Below are positions 51,701-63,764 of a stretch of 64,000 nt of DNA, piece by piece. How positions within the stretch are numbered: position 1 is the first letter of the stretch; each line of letters opens with the position of its first letter. The notes under the pieces were generated by a model that worked only from the letters and a program-made list of their open reading frames with translations, searched no databases and had not been told where the DNA came from. Origin of the DNA: Ciona intestinalis (lineage: Eukaryota; Chordata; Ascidiacea; Phlebobranchia; Cionidae). Where the stretch lies: assembly GCF_000224145.3 (NCBI RefSeq), contig NW_004190365.2, positions 44,765 through 108,764 on the forward strand. Direction: 5' to 3'. Position numbers and translations under genes: made by a program.

Positions 51701-53880
51701 CCTCGCTCGCAGGGCGGGGAAAATCTGGGAGTGAGGCCCTTTAAAAATGACTTGAGATTTGGTCACATTTGTTTGATCACTTTCCTACACTACGTTTCGT
51801 ACGTCCGAAAGGAACTTGCTCGGTTATGCTGTTCCTGTTCTGGGCAAAACCTCTATTATTTGACTAAATCCGGACCACAAAACAAAGTAGCGTCACAAAG
51901 TTCCTTAAATACCTGGTGCGGTTTAAACTGGTCGCCTCCAAACGATGACACGCATGGCTTGATTCCCCCCGTGCCAACCGCTATCAATAATAAACCGAAC
52001 ATTGAAAGTATCCTGGAATATAAGGTCGGTTAGTTGGTGTGAAATATCTGCCTGGTTAGTCGGTGCACTAGCATTTGTTTGGAAACGTTTCGACGCCCTA
52101 TACATATATATATATATGCCAAAAAACTGATTTGAAACACAAGTCGTTTAAAATACGCCACAGGTATAAAAAGTACTTGCACACAAAAAAACTAAAGGGC
52201 ATTGCTACTAAACCGTAATAACTACTATATAGTGGGGTAAGACTCTACACCATTAACACATAGTATCCAAATATTCTGATCGTATTTTAAACAATTAAAA
52301 ACGGTCTATGGGAGTTTCGAGGATACGGTTTTATAATTCTTTGATTGTTTTTGGTTACTACCAAATGGGACGAGAAAATAGAATGAAAGGTGTCCCATCT
52401 TCCCCACCCTACTATACATATAGTCATCTATAATAATGCTTGTTATACGTCATAATTACGTGTGTGTCGTGTTTCCTGGTATGAATGGAATCGCTGCTAT
52501 TGTCTTTAACACGTGACCGATGACGTATACGATGGATAAATAAGCAATGGTTTTATATTTCCCCCAATAAGAATCAGCTATTATACCGCCCACTAGCGGG
52601 AAGAAGTAAGCAAGCATGGTGAAGGCGTGGAAGATGGAGGTGGACGTGTCATCGTCGAATAAAAGGAAGTTTCGAACGTATAAGACGAGCACCGCTGTGG
52701 GAAGGTGGGTTAAATGGGTGAGTAAATGGATAGCATTAATAAAAGAAAATAAAAATGAATTTATGTAACTTATTTATCCTCGCATGGCGGAGCAACGTCA
52801 GTCGTTATAATATGAGTGTTCTGTTTCATACACCTCGTGCCCGCTTACAAGTTACCATGTATGTAACTTATTTATCCTCGCATGGCGGGGCCACGACAGT
52901 CGTTATAACACGGGTGTTCTGTTTCATACACCTCGTGCCCGCTTACAAGTTACCACGCATGTAACTTATTTATCCTCGCATGGCGGGTAAGGCAGTCGTT
53001 ATAACACAGGTGTTCTGTTTCATACACCTCGTACCCGCTTACGAGTAACCACAGTAACCACAACTTTTTACTCATATCTGACGTCGTCATTTCATACGTC
53101 ACCACTGACGTCATCACACTTACTTCGCATCCCGTAGTAGGAAAATCTTTCGCAGAATTCATTCCCAATTATAAAGAAGACGTGTTTAGGGAATTTCCCT
53201 TTTTCCTGTCATAATACATTGATTGTTACGACGCAGCTATTTTTTTAATTTAAGTAGATTTTTGAAACTCAAAATAAAGGCACAAAACGGGTGTTCTGTT
53301 TCATACACCTCGTGCCCGCTTACGAGTTATCACGTATGTAACTTTGTGAGTGATTGTTTTTCCCCAAAGCAGGGCAAAGTTTTAACGTCTAAATTGAGTT
53401 TCCCATTATCCGCCACAAGAACGAAGTCCAACACACAAGTACAATGAAAGGATATTGACTTATATAAGTGTCCGGTTTATATAAGCGGATGTCAAGCCTA
53501 CATCATATATTTGCAACCACAGGCAAACTTATAATGCGATGCAACAGAATATTATATATAGTAGGGTGGGGTAAGATGGTTTATATTTTATTTACTTTTA
53601 TCGTCCCATTTGTTATTAAACAAAGAATATTTACAGGTTTCTATAACCGTATCCTCACGACTGTAAAACAGCGTTGTTAGTTGTTTAAAACATGATCAGG
53701 AAATATGGGTTTTGGTGCTAATGGTATCCATCTTACCCCCCCCCCCCACTATACACCAGTTATTTGACCCATATTACCCCATATTACCATTGATATGTCC
53801 CATCTTACCCCACTCACCCGATCTCCCCCACCAATTATCTTTGTTTCAGCTTTTTCTTCGTTAATTTCGTTCAGCTCCAT
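45770..53880 (-). CDS. SLC15A1: proton-coupled oligopeptide transporter (SLC15/PEPT)
   Basis: A plasma-membrane importer of di- and tripeptides driven by protons (POT/PTR2 family). Fourteen exons in transcript order: 53880-53818, 53205-53124, 52694-52460, 52012-51913, 51537-51348, 51047-50887, 50606-50472, 49953-49750, 49555-49430, 48992-48828, 48237-48083, 47894-47648, 47110-46932, 45869-45770; all GT-AG and in phase, 713 residues (human PEPT1 708). The family motif is NEFCERFSYYGMR (TM1). Others are GTGGIKPCVSSFGGDQF, FYFSINAGALISKF, FFWALFDQQGSRWTLQA, MKPDQMDVINPLLI, IPQYFVITVGEVFLSITGLEFSY and APASMKSVVSS. About residues 390-590 form the large extracellular insert typical of SLC15A1/A2, which separates them from A3/A4. 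The tail is short, charged and Lys/Glu-rich. A1 versus A2 cannot be settled. Introns hold four MITE copies and two minisatellites. Confidence 0.94.
45885..46795. repeat. 23/24-bp minisatellite, about 38 copies
   Basis: Units GTTGGGGTAAGATGGTAC plus ATTCAG (24 bp) alternate irregularly with GTTGGGGTAAGATGGTACAG plus TAG (23 bp). Because 24+23 is not divisible by 3, all frames cycle through LPQPECTI-like peptides, which explains the long false open frames. The left edge reads TATATAGTAGGTTGGGGTAA, the terminus of the local MITE family. It fills the last intron of SLC15. Confidence 0.95.
48486..48765. repeat. short tandem repeat of about 20 bp
   Basis: Irregular copies of CGTAGTGTTGCGTAGCATGG and the variant CGTAGTTACGTAGCATGG, in the SLC15 intron between 48828 and 48237. 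The His/Tyr-rich open frames here are repeat translation. Confidence 0.9.
49035..49231. mobile_element. MITE with about 30-bp inverted ends
   Basis: It begins TATAGTAGGGTGTGGGAAGA followed by TGGGACACCTTTT and ends with the inverted counterpart (ATGTCCCATCTCCCCCCACC, CTACTATA). The interior has CCATTTGGAAGTAAACAAAG and CCACAGACCGTTGATAATTC. No coding capacity. It is in the intron between SLC15 exons 9 and 10. Confidence 0.8.
49979..50180. mobile_element. MITE, second copy
   Basis: Same family: TATAGTCGGGTGGGGGAAGA at the left, CCCCCCACACCCTACTATA at the right, with the same interior (GGTAGGAAACAAAGAACATT). SLC15 intron between exons 7 and 8. Confidence 0.8.
52228..52416. mobile_element. MITE, third copy, reversed interior
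   Basis: TATAGTGGGGTAAGACTCTA at the left and AAAGGTGTCCCATCTTCCCC, ACCCTACTATA at the right. The interior runs opposite to the other copies (AACGGTCTATGGGAGTTTCG). It lies in the SLC15 intron between exons 3 and 4, close to exon 3. Confidence 0.78.
52755..53060 (-). repeat. SINE tail modules, three copies
   Basis: Three tandem 98-bp tail units in SLC15 intron 2; one more partial unit lies at 53285-53355. Confidence 0.85.
53557..53753. mobile_element. MITE, fourth copy
   Basis: TATAGTAGGGTGGGGTAAGA at the left and TATCCATCTTACCCCCCCCC, CCCACTATA at the right, interior as in the other copies. It is in SLC15 intron 1. Nearby 53760-53815 repeats CCATATTACCCC and CCATCTTACCCC motifs. Confidence 0.75.
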
Positions 53881-54502
53881 CTTGATGACGTAATCACACC
53901 CTACGTCATCAGACCTACGTCATCGATAAACAAATTTAAGTTTAAATTACGCCATAATGCAACACGCGGCATTCCTCGAAATGACGTCATAATTAAACAA
54001 ACAAAGAGCACATCTCGATTGTGACGAAAATGTTTCAAGAATTAATTTATCGTCGATTTTTGAAACGCGCTATTTTAGAATCTTCCATTATCGCCGATTA
54101 TTACTTCACAATAGCTGCAAACTACTCGTTGTTACGTCACAAACCAAGCCGCGGTGTTTCGTCTGCTCTACATTCCAGAAATCTTCTTTGTTACGTGCAT
54201 TCATGTGCATCGACGTCACACTGCACAAACAATTGCATTGTTAACAAACAAATAGGTCAAGAAATTAAATAAACAACTCGAAATAATTATAAATTTACTA
54301 AAAATAGCAGTTTTTATGAATTTTTACAAATTTTAATGAATTTAAAACATTATTTTTTATTTTAATGATGTTTCTATGGAAATCAGTCATCACATTTTTG
54401 CCTAGTCATGATTATTTGTTTATTTTTTCCTCGAATGTTCTGTTGAGTGTTTTGTTCGTAATAAAGATATTTTGTGATCATTTATTAATTGATTACAGCA
54501 AA
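53881..54502. promoter_or_regulatory. head-to-head region of SLC15 and UBE3C
   Basis: 622 bp separate two divergent start codons, so both promoters should lie here. The sequence has several TGACGTCA/TTACGTCA-like motifs (about 53885-53990), of the CRE type, but such ACGTCA motifs are common in this window. An 83-codon frame at 54021-54272 has no recognisable feature. GATTACAG ending at 54498, four bases before the UBE3C ATG, may be a trans-splice acceptor. Confidence 0.35.
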
Positions 54503-57500
54503 ATGTATAGTTTTGAAGGTGATTTTCGGAGCAGTCCCAATGTATCTCTGGGGGGACGTAGCGGAACGGTGGGTTTAGTTATTTATTGAATTTATTTTTA
54601 GATCTTTGTGGGGATTTTTGTTTATAAACATGGGGAATTCCTTCACGGGGCTTTACCCCCCTCAAAATCGCAGTCAAAATAAGTTTGAATACTTTTTTTA
54701 CTTACACAACTATTTATTATGACTTCATACACCTCATGCTCACTGCCAACGAGCCAAGCTAACATTTAAAACACCGTTTCTATTCTAACCTATCCCGTTT
54801 ACCAGGACCGCTTAACGAAAGCAAACTTGCTGCAAAAAGCTCACGAAGAACGACAGAAACGAGAGGTAGGATAATGTACAAACACATAATGTGTGGTATA
54901 TACTTAGGAAGTTGGGGAAGTTCTAGTTTGTATAATTGCTTAGCTCTGCCACCAGTGTTGCCAACCGAATTATCCTGGCAGTGTTTCCAATATGTTTACA
55001 GTAAACCACTGCTGTTGCTGTTCAGGCTTTTAGTGCAACCAAAGGATACTGGGTTCGGGGCTCTACGCTGATACCGATAGGATTTTAGTATTTTTGTAAT
55101 ATAGATAAGCAGGAATAGTTAGTTACTGTCCAGTCTGCAGAGTATGGCAGTTCCTGACGAGATCTTGCGCGTGCAAGACGGTTATTTTGCGCGCGCGTGC
55201 TATTATTGAAAATCTGCGTGCAAAGCATGTACATTTTCAAGCCACGTTAGGAAATCTTACTTAATTTAATACGGATTTTTTTCTTTGTTGGCGTGCGTGG
55301 GACAAATTGTGACGTACATCACCAAAAGTCTGTAAAAAAATCGCACGTTCACCTGCCATACTGTGCAGTCTGGGGTTACTGTGGTTCAGTGGTAGGCACT
55401 TGCATTGAAGCCAAAGGGATTACCAGGTTCACAAGACCTCAGCCACGTAGAATAAAATACAAATAATTAATATTACAAAGTTTTAGCTGAAACAGTAAAA
55501 AATTAGCAACCATACTCTTACTTATTAAGATGCTTTAATGATATTTCTATCTTAGGAGGCTCGGCAGCGGTTACGAGCCGCGATTATTTTGCAATCTTCA
55601 GTTCGTTCGTTTCTGCAACGACAAAAAGTTAAAAATTTCCTGCGAGGAAAATTTGAAGAAAAAAAGAAAATCGGCCAAAATTTGGTCGAACTGACGAGAT
55701 TACTTTGTTATTTTTACGACGAGAAAAAAGTTTCAGATCTTAATAATTTGGTGTGTTATGATTTCTATGTTTGGGTATTTTATAGCCCAAGGAATATTAC
55801 AGCGATTTGGAAAAAAATTTAAATGTTTAAAAAAATCTTTCTAATTTAAATCAATCACATAATTTAATTAACATGCTTCTGACTGTACAAAGATACAAAT
55901 TCTTATATGATTACGTTTATTATATGTGTGTTTGTAAACTATTTTAAGCAAACATAAACATCCGTCTTTTACCAACAGACGTGGCTTCTTCAACAAATAT
56001 TCAAATTCACCCCCGATTGGACGACACAATGTTCAGATTTTCTAAGGAAACAAATATTGGTTAAAACTTGCAGGTGAAGTGGTATTTCTAAGGAATCTAT
56101 ATTGTATGGCTGATAATTTAGACAATCCATTAGTGACCACTGGGTTGGAGAAAGTGTCTTGCCCAAGAACACATACGCCCACAATGGTAGCATCAATGTG
56201 CTTTGAAAACACTTCTTGTTGTAAACCTTTACTTTATATATTTGTTTGGCAGGCTGGCAGTATACGCCTTAACCTCGAACACTTGGTACACTCCTACCTT
56301 CAGCCCTAGAATTAATCTTTACTGTTTACTTTTGTAAAAACCCCGATCCCATAAGTAACCCCTTTTCCACCCAGAGCCCTCCAAAGTAGCCCATTAAACA
56401 ACTTTGACTAATGCCTTTGCAGTGACTCTTAGCCGCACTTTTGTTTATATGCCTTATTCTCTAACCCCTATACCTGTATCAGTATATAGCCCAACTTACC
56501 CACTTTTACACACATCTCTAGAATCAACCTTTTCTGTTTAACTTCCCCCAACCCCTACTAACCCCCTTTCCCACCCAGGGCCCTCCAAACCATCCCCCCC
56601 ACGCACATGGCCACGCCCTTGCGAGCCATTGAAGTTCTCACCCAAGCTAAATATTGGGGAGATGATTACATCACAATGTGGGGATTGTTGGTCAACAATG
56701 GTAAACAATATTTAATTATTTGTAATAATAAAGTGTTGGGTTTAACAGCCGCCCTTTTTAACTTTCTTTACATCTCGACACTTTAGCAGGTTTCAAACAG
56801 CCAGTGTTAATGTTTTAACGACTTACGTTTTGCTGTTAATTCTCTTTTTAATCTTCGCTATGGTATCAAACAGATAAAGTAAAACCATGTTATGTTTTTT
56901 AATATTTCCTGCGTTTGGCGACAATCAGTGAAACTGGAAATCTGCAATTCCCCAAAAAAATTAAAAAAAAAACTTTTACCTCCAGGATTCTTTACATCGA
57001 TGCTCCGAGTATTCGACGTCAAAGTTCCTCACGACCTCGAGCCATCTAGTGGCCATAACCCTCACCTCGTTCTCGCTAACTCGCTTCTACAACTTCTACG
57101 ACTACCTATGACTTTGCATGAGGCCTCGAACCCAGAATTCCAAATCGATTCCGAAATTTCCGACATTTTTGAAAAGTTTTTTACGGACATGCTTAGTCAT
57201 CGTATGAATCAGCAAATTTACGACTTTTTGCTTCCGTCGTTACGAGACATGGAAATCATAAACATTGTGAGTTTGAATCATCTTGAAAGGAAAATATTAA
57301 CTGGCAACACTGGGATAAAGCCGAATATATCTTTGCTGGCATCACTGGTGAAACTACTGGATGGTAAACTCGGTAAGTTTGTTAAAAGGGGAAGAGGGGT
57401 GTATTAAGACAGTAAGATTAAGATAAAATTGTTACTTTTGTGTTTAAAACGGGTTACTTTTGTGTTTGACTTGACTAGGACTTGAACACTGGACCCTTAT

Positions 57501-60500
57501 GTTTTACTTATAACCCTCATAACAACNTCCGTACACAGAACAATTGGTGAACCCGACCACCATCCTAACCATCGTTGATTGGTTGGTACCTACACTCCCT
57601 CGTGTGGCGAGCGATGATGCCGAAAGTGACGACGACGATTACGTGGAAATCGTTCAACCGGAAACTGTAAAAAAAAACTTCATTTAATCGAAATAATTAG
57701 TTTGTGAAAATTTGAAACAGTTCTGGAATTTTTTTAATTGTGATGTAAACGGACCAATGTTCTGATATGAACAAGACAATTCTTTTCTACATGGGTGAGG
57801 TCCTTGTAGGTAACCCCAACACCCATACTACTAATGGTTGAGTTATAACACGGGTGTTCTGTTTCATACACCTCGTGCCAGCTTACAAGTTACCACGTAT
57901 GTAACTTATTTATACTTGCATGGTGGGGCAACGACAGTCGTTATAACACGGGTGTTCTGTTTCATACACCTCTTGCCAGCTTACAAGTTACCACGTATGT
58001 AACTTTGCAGGTGACACTGATTCACGGTTTCACACATTTCAAAATTATTTGCAAATCTCATCACTTCCCCAGGAAATTGAAACCTCACTAATCGTTGGTG
58101 ATTGCCGGTCGTTCTTGAACTCGGAAAATTTCATCAAGTTTTGCACGCGATGTCTCGATGAACGTGATGTTTCTCTACTTGGGGGAATTACCTTCCACTT
58201 GCTGGTTAATATGAAGATGCAAATCCATACGAATAGGTGGGGGGGGTTGTATTCTGTATTCTGTATGGGTATATATGGGGGCGAGAATTATGACAGAGTT
58301 GGCCCATTACCCTAAACAGCCAGGGTGCTACTATCTAGACCCCACTGAGGCAGTTTATGGACACTCAGTAATAGAGATTCTATTCTATAAGGATGAGGTC
58401 TTCTGTGAGGCACACCTGAGACCTGGGATGTAGGTCTATTACCCCAACACCCAGGGTGCTACCATCTAGACCCCACTGAGGCAGTTTATAGACACTCAAT
58501 AATAGGGATTATAGATTCATAAGAATAGGTGGGGGGGAGGGTTGAGGGGTGATGTCTCTATGTTGGTAGTTTTATTCTATATGGGTGAGTACCACAGCCT
58601 TAAAGTTGGCTCAGCCAAAACCCATGTAGTGGCNNNNNNNNNNNNNNNNNNNNNNNNNNNNNNNNNNNNNNNNNNNNNNNNNNNNNNNNNNNNNNNNNNN
58701 NNNNNNNNNNNNNNNNNNNNNNNNNNNNNNNNNNNNNNNNNNNNNNNNNNNNNNNNNNGACACATTCGCTTACAATGGTAGCAACATTGAGTCTGAACCC
58801 GTTGAGCTACAGGCACACGTGCTAAGCCAAGGTGCTTGGCTGTTTTTGTATTTTGTATATCAAACGAATAATATTAATTATATATATATACAAGTAATTG
58901 CAAGCGTAAAAACCTCGTTATTTCCAGTGTTACCAGCATTCGCGCTCTATTAGACGGTAGTCACATGACAAAATCATCGATGCACGAAATCTTGTCACGC
59001 CTGATTACCTTTTCTTCATTGTTTGCTCACAATCTACTTTCGTTGCATGATGTCGACTTCCCCGGTGATGGTACTTGGGTTGTTTTAATTCTATATCCTG
59101 TCATATAAACAGATGTGTTATAAATGTGAAAGAGTTCCTCCACAACTATTTTATTGTGATCTTAAAAAATTGTGAACTGATACGTTTTATGTTTAAGCAA
59201 GTCTTTTATGAGGATTTGTTTTTTTATATTAAATGTTTTTATAACTTTATTAGGAGTTTTACCAACTGTCGTTTTGGTGCTTCTCCCTTCTTGTTTGAAT
59301 TAATTTGATCTTCTTACCGAATTCCAAGAGATGTTTCTTATATATTTCCCAAGATTCCCCCAAAGTCATAATTTATTCAAATCCCACGAACTGGTGACGA
59401 TCGTGACAACTTTAAGGGATGTTTCGCTAAGTTTGATAAAGCTGGTTCTTCCACAAACAAGGAGTTTGCATGGGGTGGATGCCAGGTGGGTGGGCGGGTG
59501 GGGTAGGGTGGGTATGATAGGTATGGGGGTGTGTGGTGGGGTGGGCAAACAAGCTCCCTCCTTGGAGCAAAAGTGGGTCCAAGCTTGTTCGCAGTTGTTT
59601 AGTGGCGATCATGGGGTAAACGTGGGTCATGGGGTAAACGTGGGTCCCCCCCCCCAAAAAAGGCAAAAGGTAAATAGGGCGTGATGAGTTTTGGGGTCAA
59701 GTTGTGCTTGTTTAAGTTGTTAAGAGTATGATTTTTTGATGGATTTCAGAACCTGTGCCACAAATAAAGCCGGCTTTTTAAAATTAAAATCTTGTGGGAT
59801 TCCTCCATGGATTCCAAGTGAATTTCTTGTTGGTATAAATAAGGGGTTTACGACCCACACATATGGTTCTGACATTCTTTTTTCAAAAAATAAATTCATT
59901 TATTTTCCACCAATATTAACATAATCCATCACAGGGAAATCTTCCAGCAGTTATCAGGAAGTTCGACGCTTAACTTTCAATCGAGTGATTCATGTACGTT
60001 GCACACCGCTATGGCTTTCAAGGTGATTGTTTCTTAATATTGTTTGTGGGGATTAATTAATATTTGTTAAATTCATTTATTTGTAACAAAAATAAGAATA
60101 GTTTAGTCTTTGTTAATTAATGTGAAAAATAATAAATTTTATTTATATAAATTAGTTATTGGATCAATCTTTGGTTCGTAATTAATTTGTTGGGTTTACC
60201 ATCCACACTTTTGATTTGGCATTTTGCTCAAGTAGTTTTCCCATAGCATATTTAACGAATGTAGTTTTGTTACCAATTTCCTTCTCTTCTTGTTTTAATT
60301 AATTTGGTCTTTGCTATCGAATTCGAGGGAATTTAATTAGGAAATACCAGCAGTTCGATGCATATTGTAACTATGTTGTATCTCCCCTTCAATCTATTTA
60401 ACAACAATAATCACAAATATTACAGAGTTGTTCTCGTCTTCTCAACCACCTCCATACTCGCCACACGAGGCGCCCTTTCACCCCAGAAAGTGCTTGGTCA

Positions 60501-63500
60501 TCAAACGCATGGCTGATCGGGGATGACCAGACAAAATATTTGTCGTCAAATTGGAGGCGACGTAAAATGAAGCCGGATAATCTGGCAGCTCACATGGCAG
60601 GTGGGGGGGGTTTAGTGTGGGGTTTATATAGGTCTTGTGGGGCGCGATAACCACTTTTCCACGGCACCTGCAAATAGAATACAGCATGAGGTACACTGTA
60701 TAATGGATAGGCTGGGACGTGGTGTATAACAAACAACTTCGTTAACAAACATTGTTCCACCACAGTCACTACACCAACCACCCCAGGTCTTATAAAGGAC
60801 GTATATATATATATATATATGGTGTGGTTAATAATAAGTTACCCATATTCCCCCCAGACCCCATGATGATAGTTTATACATATAATATAGCGGGTAATAA
60901 TAAGGCTTATAACACCACAATCCCCCAGACCCCCTTGATGAAGATCTCCCCATGACGGCATCGGAAGCTCAACAACTAACCGTGCTCACTAATCTACCGT
61001 TCGTTGTCCCGTTCCAAACCAGGGTTGGGATATTTACTGTGAGTTTGTGTCATGTTTGTCACTTAAGTACATTTTATGTACATGGTTTTGGTTGTGTTGA
61101 AAAGTATGTATTTTTGGGGCGTTTAACAGCCACGCTTTTAATCTGCCCTTTTTAAGTATTTTTTAGTAGTTTTCACCGATAGCGCTGCGATAATTATTAT
61201 CACAGAACATTCATATGATGTCTATGTTCTCACGTTGCTGACTCATGCTTTACGTTTAGAATATGCTGAGTCAGGATCGGTTGTCACGGGAATCCGACCG
61301 TGATGTCATAATGCATGACGCGGGACTTGCTGAGTCATCAAAAGTTATCCACGTTAAAGTTCGACGAGATTTTCTTTACGAGGATTCGTTTAATGATTTG
61401 TCTAGTCATAATGGTGAGTCATTCAACCACTACCATTACCCCATGTTCTATTTTGGTTGTATTCTGTTTGGGCGAGGTGGTGGTTAAGGGACCTGATCAC
61501 ACTGGAGTTGGCTCAGTACCTCAACACCCCTACTAGCCACCTAGTGACCCGGCAGTGAGCATAAGGGGCAATTTATGAATAGTTTGATTTATTTTATTAA
61601 ATATATGGCACACATAACAATACACCTTGCTGTTGTAGAAAAGAGATAGACTTAAAACTTGTAGCGTAACATAAACCAACAACCAACTAATATCCCAGCC
61701 CCCGATTTACATCGTACCTTGCGTGTCACGTTCATCAACCAAGCTGGGGCCGAGGAAGCGGGGTACGGGGCCGGGGTAACACGGGAATTCTACCAACAGT
61801 TGGTGCGTACATCGTTCCAACCTGGGAGGGGGTTGTTTAAGTTAACGGACGATCGGGAGTTGTACCCGAACCCCAACGCTGATCATGTCGTCGAGAACAT
61901 GAGTCAGCATTTCTATTTCCTTGGAAGGCTGCTAGGGAAGGTGAGTCAGCGATTTAATTGATGATGTCATATTATTGTCGCTATAGTCTTTTCGTTTTAA
62001 GTTTTTATACGCTCACAAAGTAGCAGCATTGAGCCTTGAACCCATACCCCCACATAAACCTCATACATGCAGATGATTTACGAAGGGATGCAGATTGAAC
62101 TCCCGTTCGCCGCTTTCTTTCTATGCAAATTATTGCAACCGAAGAACGCCGACGTCGACATTAATCATCTCCAATCGCTCGATCCAGACTTTTACAGGTG
62201 GCTTGTTTGGAACTTGTGTGGTTTCTTACCGCAAACTCTGGCATAAATCCAAGGTTTTCACCGAACATCTCATTCATAATACAACACGTTACAAAATACG
62301 TGGAAGCAATTTTTTGTTTTATGTTGTAAATATTTTTCACACTAAGCTATATAATTAAACTATTGAATTTCACTATTGTTAAACATTTGCTGATACAATG
62401 TTGATTACATTGTTATAATATTTCTTATTATTATTAAACAACCGTCATCCATAGAAACCTTATGTTCCTCCGGTCACACGAGGGCAACGTTGCTGACCTT
62501 GATTTGAACTTTACGGTCGTTGACGATAAGTTTGGGGCGACACGGGTCACCGAACTTGTGCCTGGGGGTCATGACCTTCCCGTAACCAACGAAAACCGTG
62601 TCAGGTGATCTACATAGACATCATAAACACTAAGTTTGTTTATTGTGAAAAATGTTTAAAATTAGTTTTAAAACAAGTTTAATAATTATTAAAATATTTG
62701 TAAAATATAAATAATTTTGATTAAGTTTTGGACCACAGAAAGTTTTATTGATAATTAAACTTAAAGTTTATGGTTGGAAACTTTCCGCCTCACCCATAAA
62801 CTAATCACAATAATTGGTGATTATTATTTTTTATAAATAAAAATGTCTAAGCCGATGAATTGGTTAACTTATAACCCCCCCAGGTACATTCACTTGCTCT
62901 CGAACTACAAACTTAATGTTCAAATGCGAGTCGCGGTTGATCGATTCCGTGACGGACTCTCCAACGTCATCCCCCTCGAGTGGTTGCGTATGTTTGACCA
63001 CCGGGAGTGCCAGACCATAATATCGGGGGCGGAGGTTCCGATAAACGTCAACGATATGAAGGATAATGCTGCTTATTCAGGTAAGGCGGTCGTTTCATTG
63101 ATAAGGTTTTTATATACATACTTTTTAAACCAAAAAATTTTAAAAATAATTAAAAAAAAAAATTAAAAAACATTTTTTTGAACATTTTTTGATTGAAACT
63201 ACCTCCCTAATTTTTTTCTGGCTGCGCCACTGTATATAGAGATAACTTATTTTGGGTGTTCTTCTATGTTGGAAGACCACTTAAAGCGCCTGGGATTTAG
63301 GTCAAAGTTGACCCATTACCCTGACAGGGTGTTAAAACAAACTACAATTTAGACAACCCATTAGTGACCACTGGGTTGGAACAATTGTTGTTAAATAATT
63401 CCTACAATGGTAGCATCAAACCTGGGATCCACCAGGTATTTTTGTTTACTGTATTCTGTTATGATGCAACGAGAATCGCTCAACAATATGAGTGCTAGAT

Positions 63501-63685
63501 AAGGACCAGATTTACGGAACACCTTCCTCATTTGATGATATTTCTATAACACAGGTGGCTACACACCTGAACATCCAACAATCGAAATATTCTGGAATGT
63601 TTTACGTAGTTTTACTGAGGATGAGAAACGAAAGTTCTTACTTTTCGTTACAAGCTGTTCTCGACCCCCCTTGTTAGGGTTCAAG
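54503..63685 (+). CDS. UBE3C: HECT E3 ubiquitin ligase UBE3C, 3' end beyond window
   Basis: A proteasome-associated E3 that extends ubiquitin chains (yeast Hul5 family). Twenty exons: 54503-54568, 54806-54865, 55556-55750, 55979-56073, 56253-56285, 56579-56700, 56986-57372, 57539-57666, 58073-58236, 58928-59070, 59329-59485, 59935-60022, 60426-60600, 60929-61038, 61260-61413, 61699-61940, 62073-62197, 62455-62604, 62884-63080, 63555-63685; in phase for 974 codons (human 1083). It starts [18 protein letters not shown], the UBE3C N-terminus. An IQ motif lies near residues 50-70 ([15 protein letters not shown]). The HECT domain starts near 650: [51 protein letters not shown]-like helices, [34 protein letters not shown]. 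The remaining roughly 60-70 residues, including the catalytic Cys, lie right of the window. The acceptor at 59329 and the 33-bp exon at 56253 are the least certain. Confidence 0.95.
57780..58010. repeat. 97-bp family fragment followed by two SINE tail modules
   Basis: 57785-57830 carries CTACATGGGTGAGGTCC and AACCCCAACACCCATA of the 97-bp family. 57840-58010 holds two 98-bp SINE tail units on the minus strand. Both are in the UBE3C intron before the exon at 58073. Confidence 0.75.
58240..58800. repeat. mixed repeats in a UBE3C intron
   Basis: Fragments of the 97-bp family (58380-58450, 58570-58600), two copies of a CAGGGTGCTACCATCTAGAC block (58310-58510), a 125-base gap (58634-58758) and part of a SINE body at 58759-58800. 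No coding sequence is seen. Confidence 0.6.
63240..63425. repeat. 97-bp family fragment and SINE body in the last visible UBE3C intron
   Basis: GCCTGGGATTTAGGTCAAAG and TTGACCCATTACCCTGAC belong to the 97-bp family. AGACAACCCATTAGTGACCA, CTGGGTTGGAACAATTG and ACAATGGTAGCATCAAACCT are SINE body in minus orientation. Confidence 0.65.
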
Positions 63686-63764
63686 GTTCGTTGTTTAATT
63701 ACTTATTACTATCTTGTTTGTAGTTGGATTCAGTTTGGCTTTATATAAACACATGGAGTATCCT

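Noticed and set aside
54021-54272. 83-codon frame between SLC15 and UBE3C
   Set aside because: No recognisable domain, no splice partner, and it sits in the shared promoter region; a real small gene cannot be excluded but is not supported.
55376-55445. tRNA-like sequence (TGGTTCAGTGGTAG and GGTTCACAAGACC)
   Set aside because: It has A- and B-box resemblance, but no acceptor stem or anticodon stem could be paired; more likely a decayed SINE head.
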